A stretch of 64,000 nt of DNA, taken from contig OY987268.1 in the NCBI GenBank assembly GCA_963920665.1, positions 23,500,501 through 23,564,500 on the forward strand, given 5' to 3'. The notes under the pieces are model-generated. The model saw nothing but the letters and a program-made list of their open reading frames with translations, did not search any database and was not told where the DNA came from. A program made the position numbers and the translations under genes. The stretch comes from Straminergon stramineum. Taxonomy: Eukaryota > Streptophyta > Bryopsida > Hypnales > Calliergonaceae. Positions 37,091 through 48,006 of the stretch are shown here, in pieces. The first letter of the stretch is position 1. Every line of letters starts with the position of its first letter.

Positions 37091-37300
37091 TACATTTGCG
37101 GAGACGGACAGCGCTGGAGATTACATGAAAATGGAGAATTTTTGCTAGCAATTGTAGCAATTCCCGTGAAGCAAGCAAACGGATGCGCAATGAAACCCTA
37201 GCCCTAATTCTTTCACTGCCGGGCTGAGACCTTCATCCACAATTGCTGTTTAGTGTGCCTGCAATGGTTAACTTCAATGAACGGGGAGTACCGGCATTTA

Positions 37301-37724
37301 AGGTAGAAGCACCTAAATGTAACACGATTCGTTTGATGACACCTTAAAAACAACCTAAATCCAAATGCTTATGGATCCAAAGTAGACAAGTGGGTCTCCA
37401 AAGTAGACATGTGGGGTTTCAAGAAGTTATCACTCTTCTGCGAAGCAACCAATCACCCGCACTTGATCCAAATTTAGAGAGTGTTGCTTTTGGGTGTTTT
37501 AGTGCCTACTTTGGTGTTAGTCTACTCCACAATAGTATCTATAGTAGGTTCATCTACAAAGTACTTTTCAAAAATTCATATAATATTCATACAAATTCAA
37601 AAAAATAGGAAATCAATTTTGTTGGTTTCTTAAACCATTTCCTAACACACACATCATTTTTTCTTGTACACACCCTCCATATCAAGAGATCCAAAACAAG
37701 TGTCACATTTAGATGCTTCTACCT
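37301..37724. mobile_element. 424-bp MITE with TA target, upstream of the F-box gene
   Basis: Inverted ends AGGTAGAAGCACCTAAATGT (left) and, inverted, AGGTAGAAGCATCTAAATGT (right), each bordered by TA (37299-37300 and 37725-37726). Lies about 210 bp upstream of the F-box start codon, inside the likely promoter. No coding capacity. Confidence 0.75.
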
Positions 37725-37726
37725 TA

Positions 37727-38147
37727 GTTAAAAGCTAGCCAAATTTTTTTGAGAATTTCCAATTGAGATTGAAAAGTTTAGGATGAGATTCTGGATGAAA
37801 GAAAGTGCTTTTCGGAAATGGACCGGTTGGGGGAAAAAATCTAGCAATTAGGCTAGTCCTTGTGGTATTATGAAGGAAAATTACCGTTTGAAATAAAAGA
37901 TTGACAATAGTCAGCCACTTCACAACTTAGTATGTCAGATATTTTTTTAATGGGGAATACCCATGTAGCCCATAGGTGGTTTTGAGGCCCTTCAATACCA
38001 TCCAATGCCTGAGTGAGTGGGTGATCCACCAAAGTGAGCGACGCACCATCATTGCCATTCACACAAGCTCAAGCTCAAGCAAAAAATGAACAAAATTGCT
38101 CTACTCTGGCATTTCCCATTGATTTCATTCTTCTACTTGTCAACGGT
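37727..38147. other. AT-rich intergenic sequence
   Basis: Nothing recognised. Confidence 0.35.
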
Positions 38148-39305
38148 GCTATTTTGTAAGCCTATAAGTGTGAGCCTATGAGCATTAAGCAGGGATTATG
38201 TGAGTGTTGAGCTTAGAAATTTAAAAAAGCATTAGAAACTTATTAATATTTCAAAAAATAGATTCCATCTTAAAATTTGAATCAAAATTTATTATTTCTA
38301 GTAAATTTTAGTACCTACTATCATGGACCTATTACCGTGGGTATATAGAATTCAAATGAAAATTCTAATTTTGAATCTTATCTAGTAGTATACATTATGA
38401 AGATGAAGAATCCAATTATGTGAAAGATGAATGGAGATGGAAATAAGTTTGCTTAGAATATTAGTTGATCATTGTCCTATAAGAACATGGACCCTCCTAA
38501 GGTCAATGGGAACACATCAATAATTTTTTCTTGATGTGCTATTATTGAATTTCTTTAGATTTTTTTTTAAATTGTTGATAAGATTTCATTACATGTGTTG
38601 AAAGAACTTAGCTACACCAAGTTTCATTTTTATTGATCACTATCTTATAGTAGCATGGATCTTCTCAAGATCGATGGAGGTAGTACCTTCATTTACGTCT
38701 TAATGTGTTGATAATTAGACTTGTTAACATTTTAGAAAAATATTGTTAAGATTGTTAAGATTTTAAGAAAATATTTGGTTGATAAGGATTATTTGTGTAA
38801 GGAATAAACTTAGTTTCACCCAAATGTTGATTAGTTGATTATTTTCTTCTTGTAGGACATCCCGGGTGTCAAACTCTTCTATCTTGATCAAATTGTTGTT
38901 TGATTGATCACTCCCCTCTTGCTACTTGGTACCTCTTGGTGCCAAGGGGAGCCACCCACCCAAGCAAAATTTTTTATTTTTTTATTTATTTTTTTGCTTT
39001 TCACGATAGGAGGGCTTCCCTTAGCGCCAAAGGGTACTAAGTAGCAAGAGGAGACTGATTATAAAAAACTAATTTTCAATGGAACAACCATATTTAATTT
39101 CAAAAGAATCCTAATTAATGATTAGTTGTTTTTTCTTAAAATCTAGTGAAGTCCAATGAATGGCACATCAAGGTTGTTCAAGGGACCACGATAATAGGTT
39201 CACGGTAATAGTTAGTAATAAAATTTATTAAAAATAAGAAATTTTAACCAAAAATTTTAGATGGAATCTCTAAAAAGTTGTATGCTCATAGGCTCACAAA
39301 ATAGC
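38148..39305. mobile_element. Fold-back element of about 1.16 kb with an inner hairpin
   Basis: The outer inverted ends are GCTATTTTGTAAGCCTATAAG at left and, inverted, GCTATTTTGTGAGCCTATGAG at right. Similarity continues inward (AGATTCCATCT, AAATTTATTATT/AATAAATTTTATTA, CTATTACCGTG, ATCRTGG). The centre holds a second, compact hairpin (38908-39058) with 45-bp arms around CTCTTGCTACTTGGTACC and a 60-bp T-rich loop, probably a nested insertion. Confidence 0.7.
38908..39058. repeat. Inner hairpin, possible nested MITE
   Basis: Arms TCACTCCCCTCTTGCTACTT (left) and its inverted counterpart TCAGTCTCCTCTTGCTACTT (right) enclose about 60 bp of T/A-rich loop. No target duplication resolved. Confidence 0.6.
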
Positions 39306-42245
39306 AACCATGTTCTTTGCGCTCCTTAATCTCAAGCATTGATATTGTGATTTTCAAAATTCGCAAGATTTCTAGAGCCTTCACTTAAGAACTTATGAGA
39401 ACCATATTTGGTTGAATATTCTAACCACTTTGCTAAGATTCTTGCAAAAATTTGGCTTCTTTGGCACAATTTTGGAAATCCCTAGCATTCATTGTTGCGT
39501 CCTTATTAGGTTGATTTCATTCCGCGATGTTTTATTCTCTGCGGCCATAGCAGTTGTGATAATTTGTTTCTTTGAAGTTAACAAAAAATACTTTAGCCTT
39601 TAAGGGCCACTTCACACTACGGCACAAGGTCGAGAGTCCATTGGTTTTAGCCAATGAGATTGCAGAAACCCAAGAGTTCGATCTCTCGAGCCTTCACACA
39701 AGTAGGTACAATCCAAAGTCCGTTGCCCATTTGTTTGCCTACATGGCAACCAAATGCTTACATGGCAACGAACTTTCAATTAGAGTTTAGGTCTCCATTT
39801 CTAGCCAACCCAGACTCTAATCGAGAGTCCATCAAGTTTTTTTCAAAAATTGACAAGATCTCAGCCATTAGATCGAACTGTTTTTGTAGTAATAGGTAGG
39901 TTGCCTTCCTTTGTTTATTTGTTTTTCTAAACTTCACATCCTTGGTTAGGGCCTAGCATGGAGATAACATCATAAGGAGTCTCTTGGAATTCCAAGTTTC
40001 GTAGTAAACTTGTGAGATACTATGATGATATCTTGACCATGTGATGTTTTAATCATGTAAAAGCTTTGACATTATAAAAGGACTACATAACCATGTACAA
40101 AATTGGATTGTACTTCTTATAAGAAGTACTACTAATTTTTACAGTTACTACCCTTGTCATTTCTTGCAAGAGATTGGGCTTACAAGAAAATCAATGGCAA
40201 TAGGGGCTTGAATTACCAATATGAATTTAATGCCCAACAATTGGAGGGCTGAAATTTATTGATAGGTGGTTGGTGCCTGCTTTAAATCAACTAAATGCAC
40301 TAACTAGCATCCCTTGTGGTTAGGTGGCTTAGCTCCATTATAGGACAGGGCATGGGGAAGAATAGTGACAACAGCTGTTTTTTTGAAAATTTCTTTTCTA
40401 ATTACTCTTCTCCTTTTCTTTGCTTTGGCTAGTTGTTGTTCTCCACCTAATCTGAATTTTTTGTTGCTAGTTGTGCATGAAGAGTAGCCACTCTTTTGAG
40501 ATATAGTTGTTGAAAATAATCAAGCTACATGGATCCTTTGCAAAACATGGTTCAAAGCTCTAATGGTCATTAGGTTATGATGCAATTTTGTCATTTGATG
40601 GAAATTGTTTTGCTTGCTTGATTTAGGTATTCTTCTTGTGATAGCAATAACAAGTGCTTGTGGACTAAAGACACCTCGTATACCTCACTAACCTTACATT
40701 GTTGTGTGGTTGTTGGGATGGGCACAGGTGAGGTCCACAACCTCTTGAAGCATTCCCAAATTGTTTTTGCAAGACTTGAAATTACTCCTATGTTTTTTCT
40801 TTTGATTCGTTTCGTAATAAGGAATTGATAAAGTTCTAACATTCCAAAGCAAGGACTATAATGAGCTTAGCCTCAATTATAGATAAACTCTCTGGACACT
40901 AGTTTAGTTTCTTGTTTGTAATTGCATGTATTGAAAAATAGTGGTATGAGTTCGATACTTGGATTGAAGCTAGAGTTTGTGGAACTAGTAGTATATCACT
41001 CTTGAGGTTGTAACGTATTGAACTTGTAGTAGATTTGGGCACATGAGATATACAAAAGGGAAATAAATGGTACATATGGAACCCCAAATCAATAATGTGA
41101 TGATTTTGGCATAGTTATTTGGTCATTTGATATGCATGAACAGATGGGTAAGCTTTACTTTGCTCCCATTTGAGAGTAGTTCAAAAATTAGGATGTGTTT
41201 ATACTATTGAACTAAGATAGTAATCTCCTCACAAAGGTGATATAAATCTTGTAGATTACTCTCCAAGCATGAGAAAAAATTCAGAAATTAAAGTAAAATA
41301 GGAATCAATGTGGTGCCTTGAAGTTTCAAGGATGTTCTAGAAAAGGTTTTGTTTATTTGTTTATTTGTGTCACCATTGGGGTTTGAAACCTAATCTCCAC
41401 TACTAAAATGGTGAGTCTTAGCATTCAATGAACCTACTTCCCTTCAATGTTTAATGCCACCTTTTTATTCCATTTATATCCTTCATGTTCCTTGTTTGAT
41501 GATGAGAGCATGTGCTGTAATTATTTTTTCTAGGCCATTTTTGACTCCTTTCTCATGTTTTCTTAACTTTTTGCTTGAAAAAATTGTCACATGGGTGACA
41601 ATTTATTGAAAATTTCAGAAATTGGATGAATTAATGTGGAGAGAAAGGATAGAAGTAAAAAAATGGAATAGATTTGGACTTTGGGCTTGGACTTTGGCCT
41701 TTGGAGGCTTTACACTATGGCCGGCCGAAGGCTCCAATTCCTAGTTTATTGCTCATTTCCTTGGACTCTCACCAAAGTTTGGCCACTCAATCCCACGGCC
41801 TCTTGACTTGGACAGCCATATTCTGAAGAGGCCCTAAATTTCGGGCTGATGTTCTAGATTTTTCAATGAATTTGATATTTCAAGGTAATATATTTGATAC
41901 ATCTTTTAATTCACTTTCACATTTTTTGCAAATCCTACACTTATGGCTAATTGCTCCCAAAAGCACCTTTAATGAAATTAGCTAAGGAGAATTATTAAGC
42001 ATTATTAAGCAGAAAATTATTTAACAAGTACAATCAATGAATTTTTTGAATGAAAATTGACAATGGCGGCAATGCCACAAGGAGGAAAATGAAGTTGTAG
42101 GAAGTGAACCAAGAATTTTTTTCCACCTTTCCGCACACTTCTGGACAAATTTCAAGAAAATTGAAGGGAGTGAAAATATGTAGGAAATCCACCAATTTTC
42201 CTACAAAACTTCCCAAACTGTGGTTAACTTACTATAGTATTGTGT
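39306..42245. other. Gene-poor intergenic stretch
   Basis: No gene recognised. Contains a perfect small palindrome at 41581-41604 (AAATTGTCAC, 4-base loop, GTGACAATTT). At 41370-41400 a B-box-like sequence on the minus strand (GGTTTCAAACC) may be a SINE remnant. Confidence 0.35.
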
Positions 42246-42249
42246 GTTA

Positions 42250-42535
42250 GCTCTAAAAATGCCCCTACTCTAAATGCTATGACTAACACAGAGGTACATT
42301 TGCTCAATGTACCAACAATGCACATTGAAGGAGGTGGTTGCTTTTAGTGACCATTGCATTTCAACTTCAAAAATCTATAACTAATTTCACAAAGGTTCAA
42401 AAAGTATGAAATGATTTAAATTACATGCCAATTCCATTTTTCTTGCTACACAATTTTCATGAAAATTGTTACAAGGAGTTAAGCTTCCCTCCAAATGCAA
42501 TCAACTCTTAAAAAGTCGTTTTAGGACCAAACTAT
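42250..42535. mobile_element. TIR element, copy 2 of a dispersed pair
   Basis: Homologous, in opposite orientation, to 28238-28555, with shared blocks ACAGAGGTACATTTGCT, TTGCATTTCAACTTC and GAAAATTGTTACAAGGA. Its ends are more decayed than those of copy 1. Confidence 0.65.
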
Positions 42536-42539
42536 CTTA

Positions 42540-43420
42540 TTCTTTGGTGGAAGCTTAGGATGACATCTTCATTGTATTATACATTGTATATTTAGACTAT
42601 GAATTCAAATTTGGGTTCATTGAATTGAACTTATTTCATAAAGTTTTGAGGTGAAACAATATGTACAAAACCATATTTGACTGGTATGATAAGTCTATAT
42701 ATGTACTAAGATATGGAAAGACATACATTATTAGATTGATGATTCAAAAATTAGCATTTTCATTTGGAAGCCATTTCTACGATCCAAACATCATCATGCT
42801 CAGATGTGACACTACACAAGTAGAGTAGGTGACCATTTTGAAGCTTCTTAGATATGTAGAAAATGTAGTAAGGAAAATGTACCCATAGCCAATCACGTAA
42901 GGGATTTTGGAGCAATTCATGAACAATTTAAGGTGCAAAAAATTTATTCTATGTAGAAAGATATGAAATATGGGGATTGCCATTTTTCAAAATTTTATTG
43001 TTGAAATTCAAACAATGTCTAAACCCTTCCAATTCCAATCATTTAAGAACTACTTTTTGCTCACTATTTCCTATTTTTTTTCTCACTACTTCAACACATG
43101 CGTCATAATCCTATTAGTTCCAAGCTTAAAAATGAGAAAAACAAAACATTTCTAGCTTTGATTAGAAATCTTATTCAACCTTGGTTCGAAACAATGGCCC
43201 CTATGGATTAGGGTATGGTTTGTGGTTGGCAATAGATACATTTACCTTGATGATTCAAATTGAGAGTGTCATAGGTGATTGGATTGCATTCTACACGAGG
43301 ACAAACTTTTGTCACTTTTCTAAACCTCAATTTATATTCTTTTGGGGTCAAATATACAAAAAATCACTATATTGCTCTTGATGTTGCATCAAAAATTTTG
43401 CTCCCTATACCTTTAAAAGG
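42540..43420. other. AT-rich intergenic sequence
   Basis: Nothing recognised. Confidence 0.35.
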
Positions 43421-43424
43421 TTAA

Positions 43425-43934
43425 TATCTAAATGCTCAACTATCCACTTAGTGAATGAGGAATGTTTTGTTTTTTCCCATTAATATTCGTTGAAAAAACT
43501 TCAAGAGAAATTATGTAATATATTAAAGAAAAGATGAAAGAATATTCTACATGAATCCATGATATTGTTACTTTGGAAGAATTTTAATTATATATTAAAA
43601 AATAAAAATATTTATCCAATATTCAAAATTTGTTATTAGGAAAAATATATTGGGGGTATTCATCCTTTAATTTTTAAAAATTTTGTCACAAAGTAATTGA
43701 AACTATAAATTTAGACAATCCTAAAATATTAAGATTCTAAATTTGAAATTATAATTTATATGGATTTTCAAAGGAAAATGCTTCAAAATTAATTTTACAA
43801 ACATCTATATTTGTTTTGTCAAATCTTAACCATATGTATAATTTTTAGTCTTGATGCTTAATATTTGTTTTTTATACAAACTTCAAAAAGGTTGATTGAG
43901 CCATGTTTTTTCATATCCAATGGGCATTTGGGTA
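43425..43934. mobile_element. Degraded TTAA-type MITE
   Basis: Flanked by TTAA at 43421-43424 and 43935-43938. Ends TATCTAAATGCTCA and, inverted, TACCCAAATGCCCA agree with the CCCCTAAATGCCCA consensus at most positions. The 510-bp body is very AT-rich and unrelated by eye to the other subfamilies. Confidence 0.55.
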
Positions 43935-43938
43935 TTAA

Positions 43939-45114
43939 AGGGTTATACAAAGTCTTCATTTAGAAATGATTCGATGAAATTGGAATATGTTTGAATGAAT
44001 GCATAAGCACAAAATATGTAAAAATTCAAAAAATGATTTTTGACTTAAATGTTTTACTTCCACAATAGTATTTGTATATGAGACTATTGTAAATTATGCT
44101 TCAAAATCCTTTGAAGAATTAAATGAATTGTTTGTATAAATCTTTTAGTACTATTTTTATTAGAAAAACAAGATATTGCCATTCATAATAATTTACCAAT
44201 AATCATCTATGATAATATTGACAACCAATATTTCACACAAAACAATTCTATATTTATTTTTTTATAAGTTTGTAATTGTTGTTGAATTATTAGTCTACAT
44301 AAACTCTACATCCAAAAGGAGGTAACAAAGGTAGCCTCTCCTACCCATACCCTGTAATTATGGCTAGCCCAATAGACCTTTTATTTACAATGTTCTTTAG
44401 GCCAATGTTATTATTATTATTCTTTAAAGGACATTCCATGTTCCTATTTTTTTCAAACTTCATTAGTTTTCTATATTAAAACACATGTATAAAAAATTTA
44501 ATGTTTTTATTCATGCAATATTGTATATATCCATATCTTAACTTCCTTATTTTATAATTAAAAATATGAAAATGATTTTTATATGGTTTAAAAAGTAATT
44601 TCTTTATAAAAATCATAGCAATTACAAAATTTTAAAAAATATTAGAATATTTTTTAGCAAAATTGGAGATTTAAGTGACAAAAATTATGGTGTAATTGGT
44701 GTACTTCCTGAGCTCACACTAAGAGAAATTCAAAAGAAAAGTTCTAAAGTGATGTCTTTCAGGCTTTCAAGTTGCTACCTTCAAAGTGGAACAAAAATTA
44801 AAATTTCCATAATTTGGGAAAAAAATTAAAAGGATCAAAAAATAGATTATTGGAAATACATTTTTTTAGTTAAATTTCCAAACACTTAAAATGAATAACT
44901 ATGTGGAATTTAAATTTGACCCTAAAACTATGGTCCTTATTTAGGTTTGTTGTTTATTATTAATATTGTTATGACTATGATTGTTATTACTATTACTAAT
45001 ACTATTATTTCTTGAATGATTCACAACCATTCGATGAAATTCAACTTCATTAGAGGATAGTTTCAAGTTGGTTCTCCATGTTGGAAACCAACCATAGTTG
45101 GCTGAAATTGAAAA

Positions 45115-45160
<46 letters not shown>

Positions 45161-45730
45161 TCAAGAAAATAGGAAATTAAAAAAAAAATTATGTGACATG
45201 GCCGTCGCCTTGCCATGTTAGCCTATTGTTGTGGCCAAGTTCCTACAGTTTGAGGACTCAAGGGAACTTGCAAGCTTGTTGATTAAGTGAATTTCATCTA
45301 ATAATATTGGTATTGAGAATGTGTCCAATGATTTTTCCCAAAAAGTGAAATCTGTTATTCATTTTGGGATATCAAATGGAATAATCAAGGAATTTGAGCC
45401 AATCTAGCCAAAATGCAATCCTCTATTTATTAGTTAGTATTATATTTCTATTAAATTTTTGTAATGTTACTTGAAATAAAAAATCTTGGATTATTCTTTA
45501 GAAATTTGAGTAAGTGGCATAAGCTTTCATCTAAATTGGCATTTTAGGAAAATGAACCTCCTTACTTGTCCATAGTCATCATTTCTTCCAATTTAGTGCT
45601 AAGCTTAGTGGTCAAAATTCCTTGTGTTATGTTGCTTACAATATTCTCCTATAAATAAGGTATGTAGTATTGAAGTCAATCATACTAGTTCTTGAACTTC
45701 ATGTGGGACCTAATATAAACAAATTTTTCT
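43939..45730. other. AT-rich intergenic sequence
   Basis: Contains a (TA)n microsatellite. A short segment near 45195-45290 resembles part of the MITE at 26193-26517. No gene seen. Confidence 0.35.
45121..45155. repeat. (TA)n microsatellite
   Basis: Seventeen or so uninterrupted AT dinucleotides. Confidence 0.95.
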
Positions 45731-45731
45731 T

Positions 45732-46350
45732 CCCTAAATGTCCAAGGTACCAAAATTTGGTGTCGACAATCAAATTCACTTGTCAAGTTTTTATTTTTAG
45801 TAGTTTATATTTAAAATAATTATTTTTGAGGTCTAGTTTTAGTATTGAAAGACTAATTTTGAAAATGAATGATTGTGATTTTCTTATTCAAGATTTTGTG
45901 CAAGGGTGTCCATTGCAAATCTTGATTTTCAATAGTGTTGAGGGCCCAATTGAGGGCTTCTGGAAATGAGCCCCACGTACACTAGAATTTGGAGACAATC
46001 ACACTAGAATTTCTTTAAAAAAATTGTAGAGTAGATTTTGACAAGCCAAAAATTTATTGGAATCATACATGTTATACCCCTTAATCTCATAATTTTTTGG
46101 TGACCAATTTTTTTGTTTTGACATGTGAAAAGAGGGTTGAAAGATTTAAAATCATTTTCACAATTTTTAACACCCTTATGATCAAACATTATAATCTTTC
46201 AATCCATAAGTGATATTGTTGTGATTACTTTTCCCATGTGATCTCTAACATGCATAGTTTGAATTTTCATGGTTAATTATGATTTGAAAAAATTTGATAA
46301 AACTTACCAAATTGTTGGGGTTTAGTTCAATTTAGAGAAAATTCCATGAA
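45732..46350. mobile_element. TTAA-type MITE, subfamily 1, copy 2 (decayed ends)
   Basis: Left end CCCTAAATGTCCAAGGTACC without an intact TTAA. The body follows the subfamily 1 order (TAGTAGTTTA, GGTCTAGTTTTAG, CAAGATTTTGTGCAAGG, GGAAATGAGCCCCA, AACATTATAATCTTTCAATC). The right end is lost or rearranged near 46350, where TGCCCAAGG appears in forward rather than inverted orientation. Confidence 0.75.
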
Positions 46351-46757
46351 TGCCCAAGGTGGTTCATGTTATTACAAGAAATTCATAAAATGTCTAAGTT
46401 GTAGCACATGTTGTAATACAAAATTTGCAATGATGTTGTAGGTTACAAATATTAAGATAAACATAAGTACTTGACAACTTGATTCTATTCAAGATAGTAG
46501 CTAGTGTGTAAACCATTGAAAGTGCTTTTTCTACACTAAAAGATTTTTTGCAAAATCAATTAAAAATAAAATAATGAAAGTGATACAAGTTTCAAATTCC
46601 TTGGTGAACCACCTTCATTATGATTATAGACAAATAAAATATATTCTATAACAACATCTTTGCCTTTGATAGAGCTTAAAAAATATCTCATAATATTATA
46701 TAAGCCACATGTTTAAATGAAAATATGAACGTAGTAAATGGTTGATATGTCAACCCA

Positions 46758-46862
46758 TGCAAAAATCCCTCCACACCCTCTACACACGTGGGATTCCAAC
46801 CTTGGTCTAAAATACTAATAAGAACTCCAAAGTCACCCAAACACCGATGGCCAAAACATGCA
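46758..46862 (-). repeat. Possible tRNA-derived SINE fragment
   Basis: On the minus strand, a B-box-like AAGGTTGGAATCCCACGTG is followed by GTAGAGGGTGTGGAGGGA, the usual layout of plant tRNA-related SINEs, with a weak A-box-like TGGCCATCGGTGTTTGG upstream. No tail or target duplication resolved. Confidence 0.35.
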
Positions 46863-48006
46863 AAAAAACAGAGTCCACGGTGGCCGACTCAAACCACGTA
46901 GCTATGTGTTCAATTCTCAGTACCCAACCGGAAAGGAAAAAAAAAATGAATTCCTCCAATGGGGCTTACCCGGAGGGTCCCTGAATTTAGACCTCTGCAT
47001 CTTCCTCCCCGGTTGCCAAGTGTCGGTTCATCGTGGCTGCCACTTGGAAGCTACTGAGGAAGCTCCTTTACGACCTCCACCCGTCGCCGCTTGCAGATTC
47101 CCTTCCCCCGTCCGCCGGTTGCAGGGTCTCTCACTCCCATCCGCCGGTAGCTCCTCTCAGCCTCCACCTCCCCAGGAACGTCAGATTGATTTCCTAACCT
47201 ACAAGAACCGTCAGATCTTAGCCCCTACACTCTACGAGGTTCCGTACGTACCCTACCGTATTCCTGGTCAACAGTCCCCGTCTCTCTCCTCTCACTCACT
47301 GGAACCTGCAGAGCTTCGTCTGCAAGGGCGCATTCGAATGCAAGAGCCGAATCGGCGAAGAGCTCGGACAACCTTTTGGTGTTTCTATAGGTCGGAGAGC
47401 GACGGAAAGCAGCAGTTTTTTTTCAGAATTCAAATTGTTTAGGATTGTGGTTGGAATTCACGGATTCGCGATTGGTCATGTTTTCAGGGTGATTTGGTCC
47501 TTTTTGGTCTTTTAAGTTCTTCAATGTCTGTAACCTCTCTTCTCGAAGATTTTTGAGTAATGAGAGTAGAGGTAATCCGTTTTAGGGATTAAGGTTTGAG
47601 TTGAAGTTTGAGGCAGTCATTGCAGTGACAATCTTCGAAGTGGCAATCTTTCCCTCAAAAGAGCGAGTTCCGAAGGTCGTGGAGGATAATCTTTCGATCA
47701 ATTAGTCGGTAGTGGTGAGCTCAAGGGCGTCTAATGTGGAGGAGTTTCTTTTTCGATGTCGGAGCTGAGTTCTTGAGACTTTGATCGAGAGTTTGAATGC
47801 AAATTGAGACTTGGGAGTTTAGAGTACTGTTCGTAAAGCGCATTGGTTTGCGTTTCATGATATAGAGGGAATGGTTTGTGGTTGGCAATGGAAGAGTATT
47901 CAGTTCGGAGATTGAATGAGGCTCTGAGCATTGTAATAGGTGGTTTGTTAAGGAGCGATTTTTTCTATAGGAGACGGTAGGGTTTGGGAACAGGGGAGAA
48001 GGACTC
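46863..48006 (+). promoter_or_regulatory. GBA2 promoter and 5' leader region, GC-rich at 46970-47450
   Basis: The composition shifts sharply from AT-rich to GC-rich near 46970, typical of a gene start here. An open plus-strand frame (46858-47442) is Pro/Ser/Arg-rich, with no domain, and is best read as leader sequence or chance. A leader intron is possible. Confidence 0.4.

Noticed and set aside
39640..39730. tRNA-like A and B boxes (GAGTTCGATCTCTC)
   Set aside because: No cloverleaf can be drawn and the spacing is wrong; possibly a SINE trace but unsupported.
46858..47442. 194-residue open frame upstream of GBA2
   Set aside because: Low-complexity Pro/Ser/Arg composition, no domain, lies in the GC-rich leader where chance ORFs are long.
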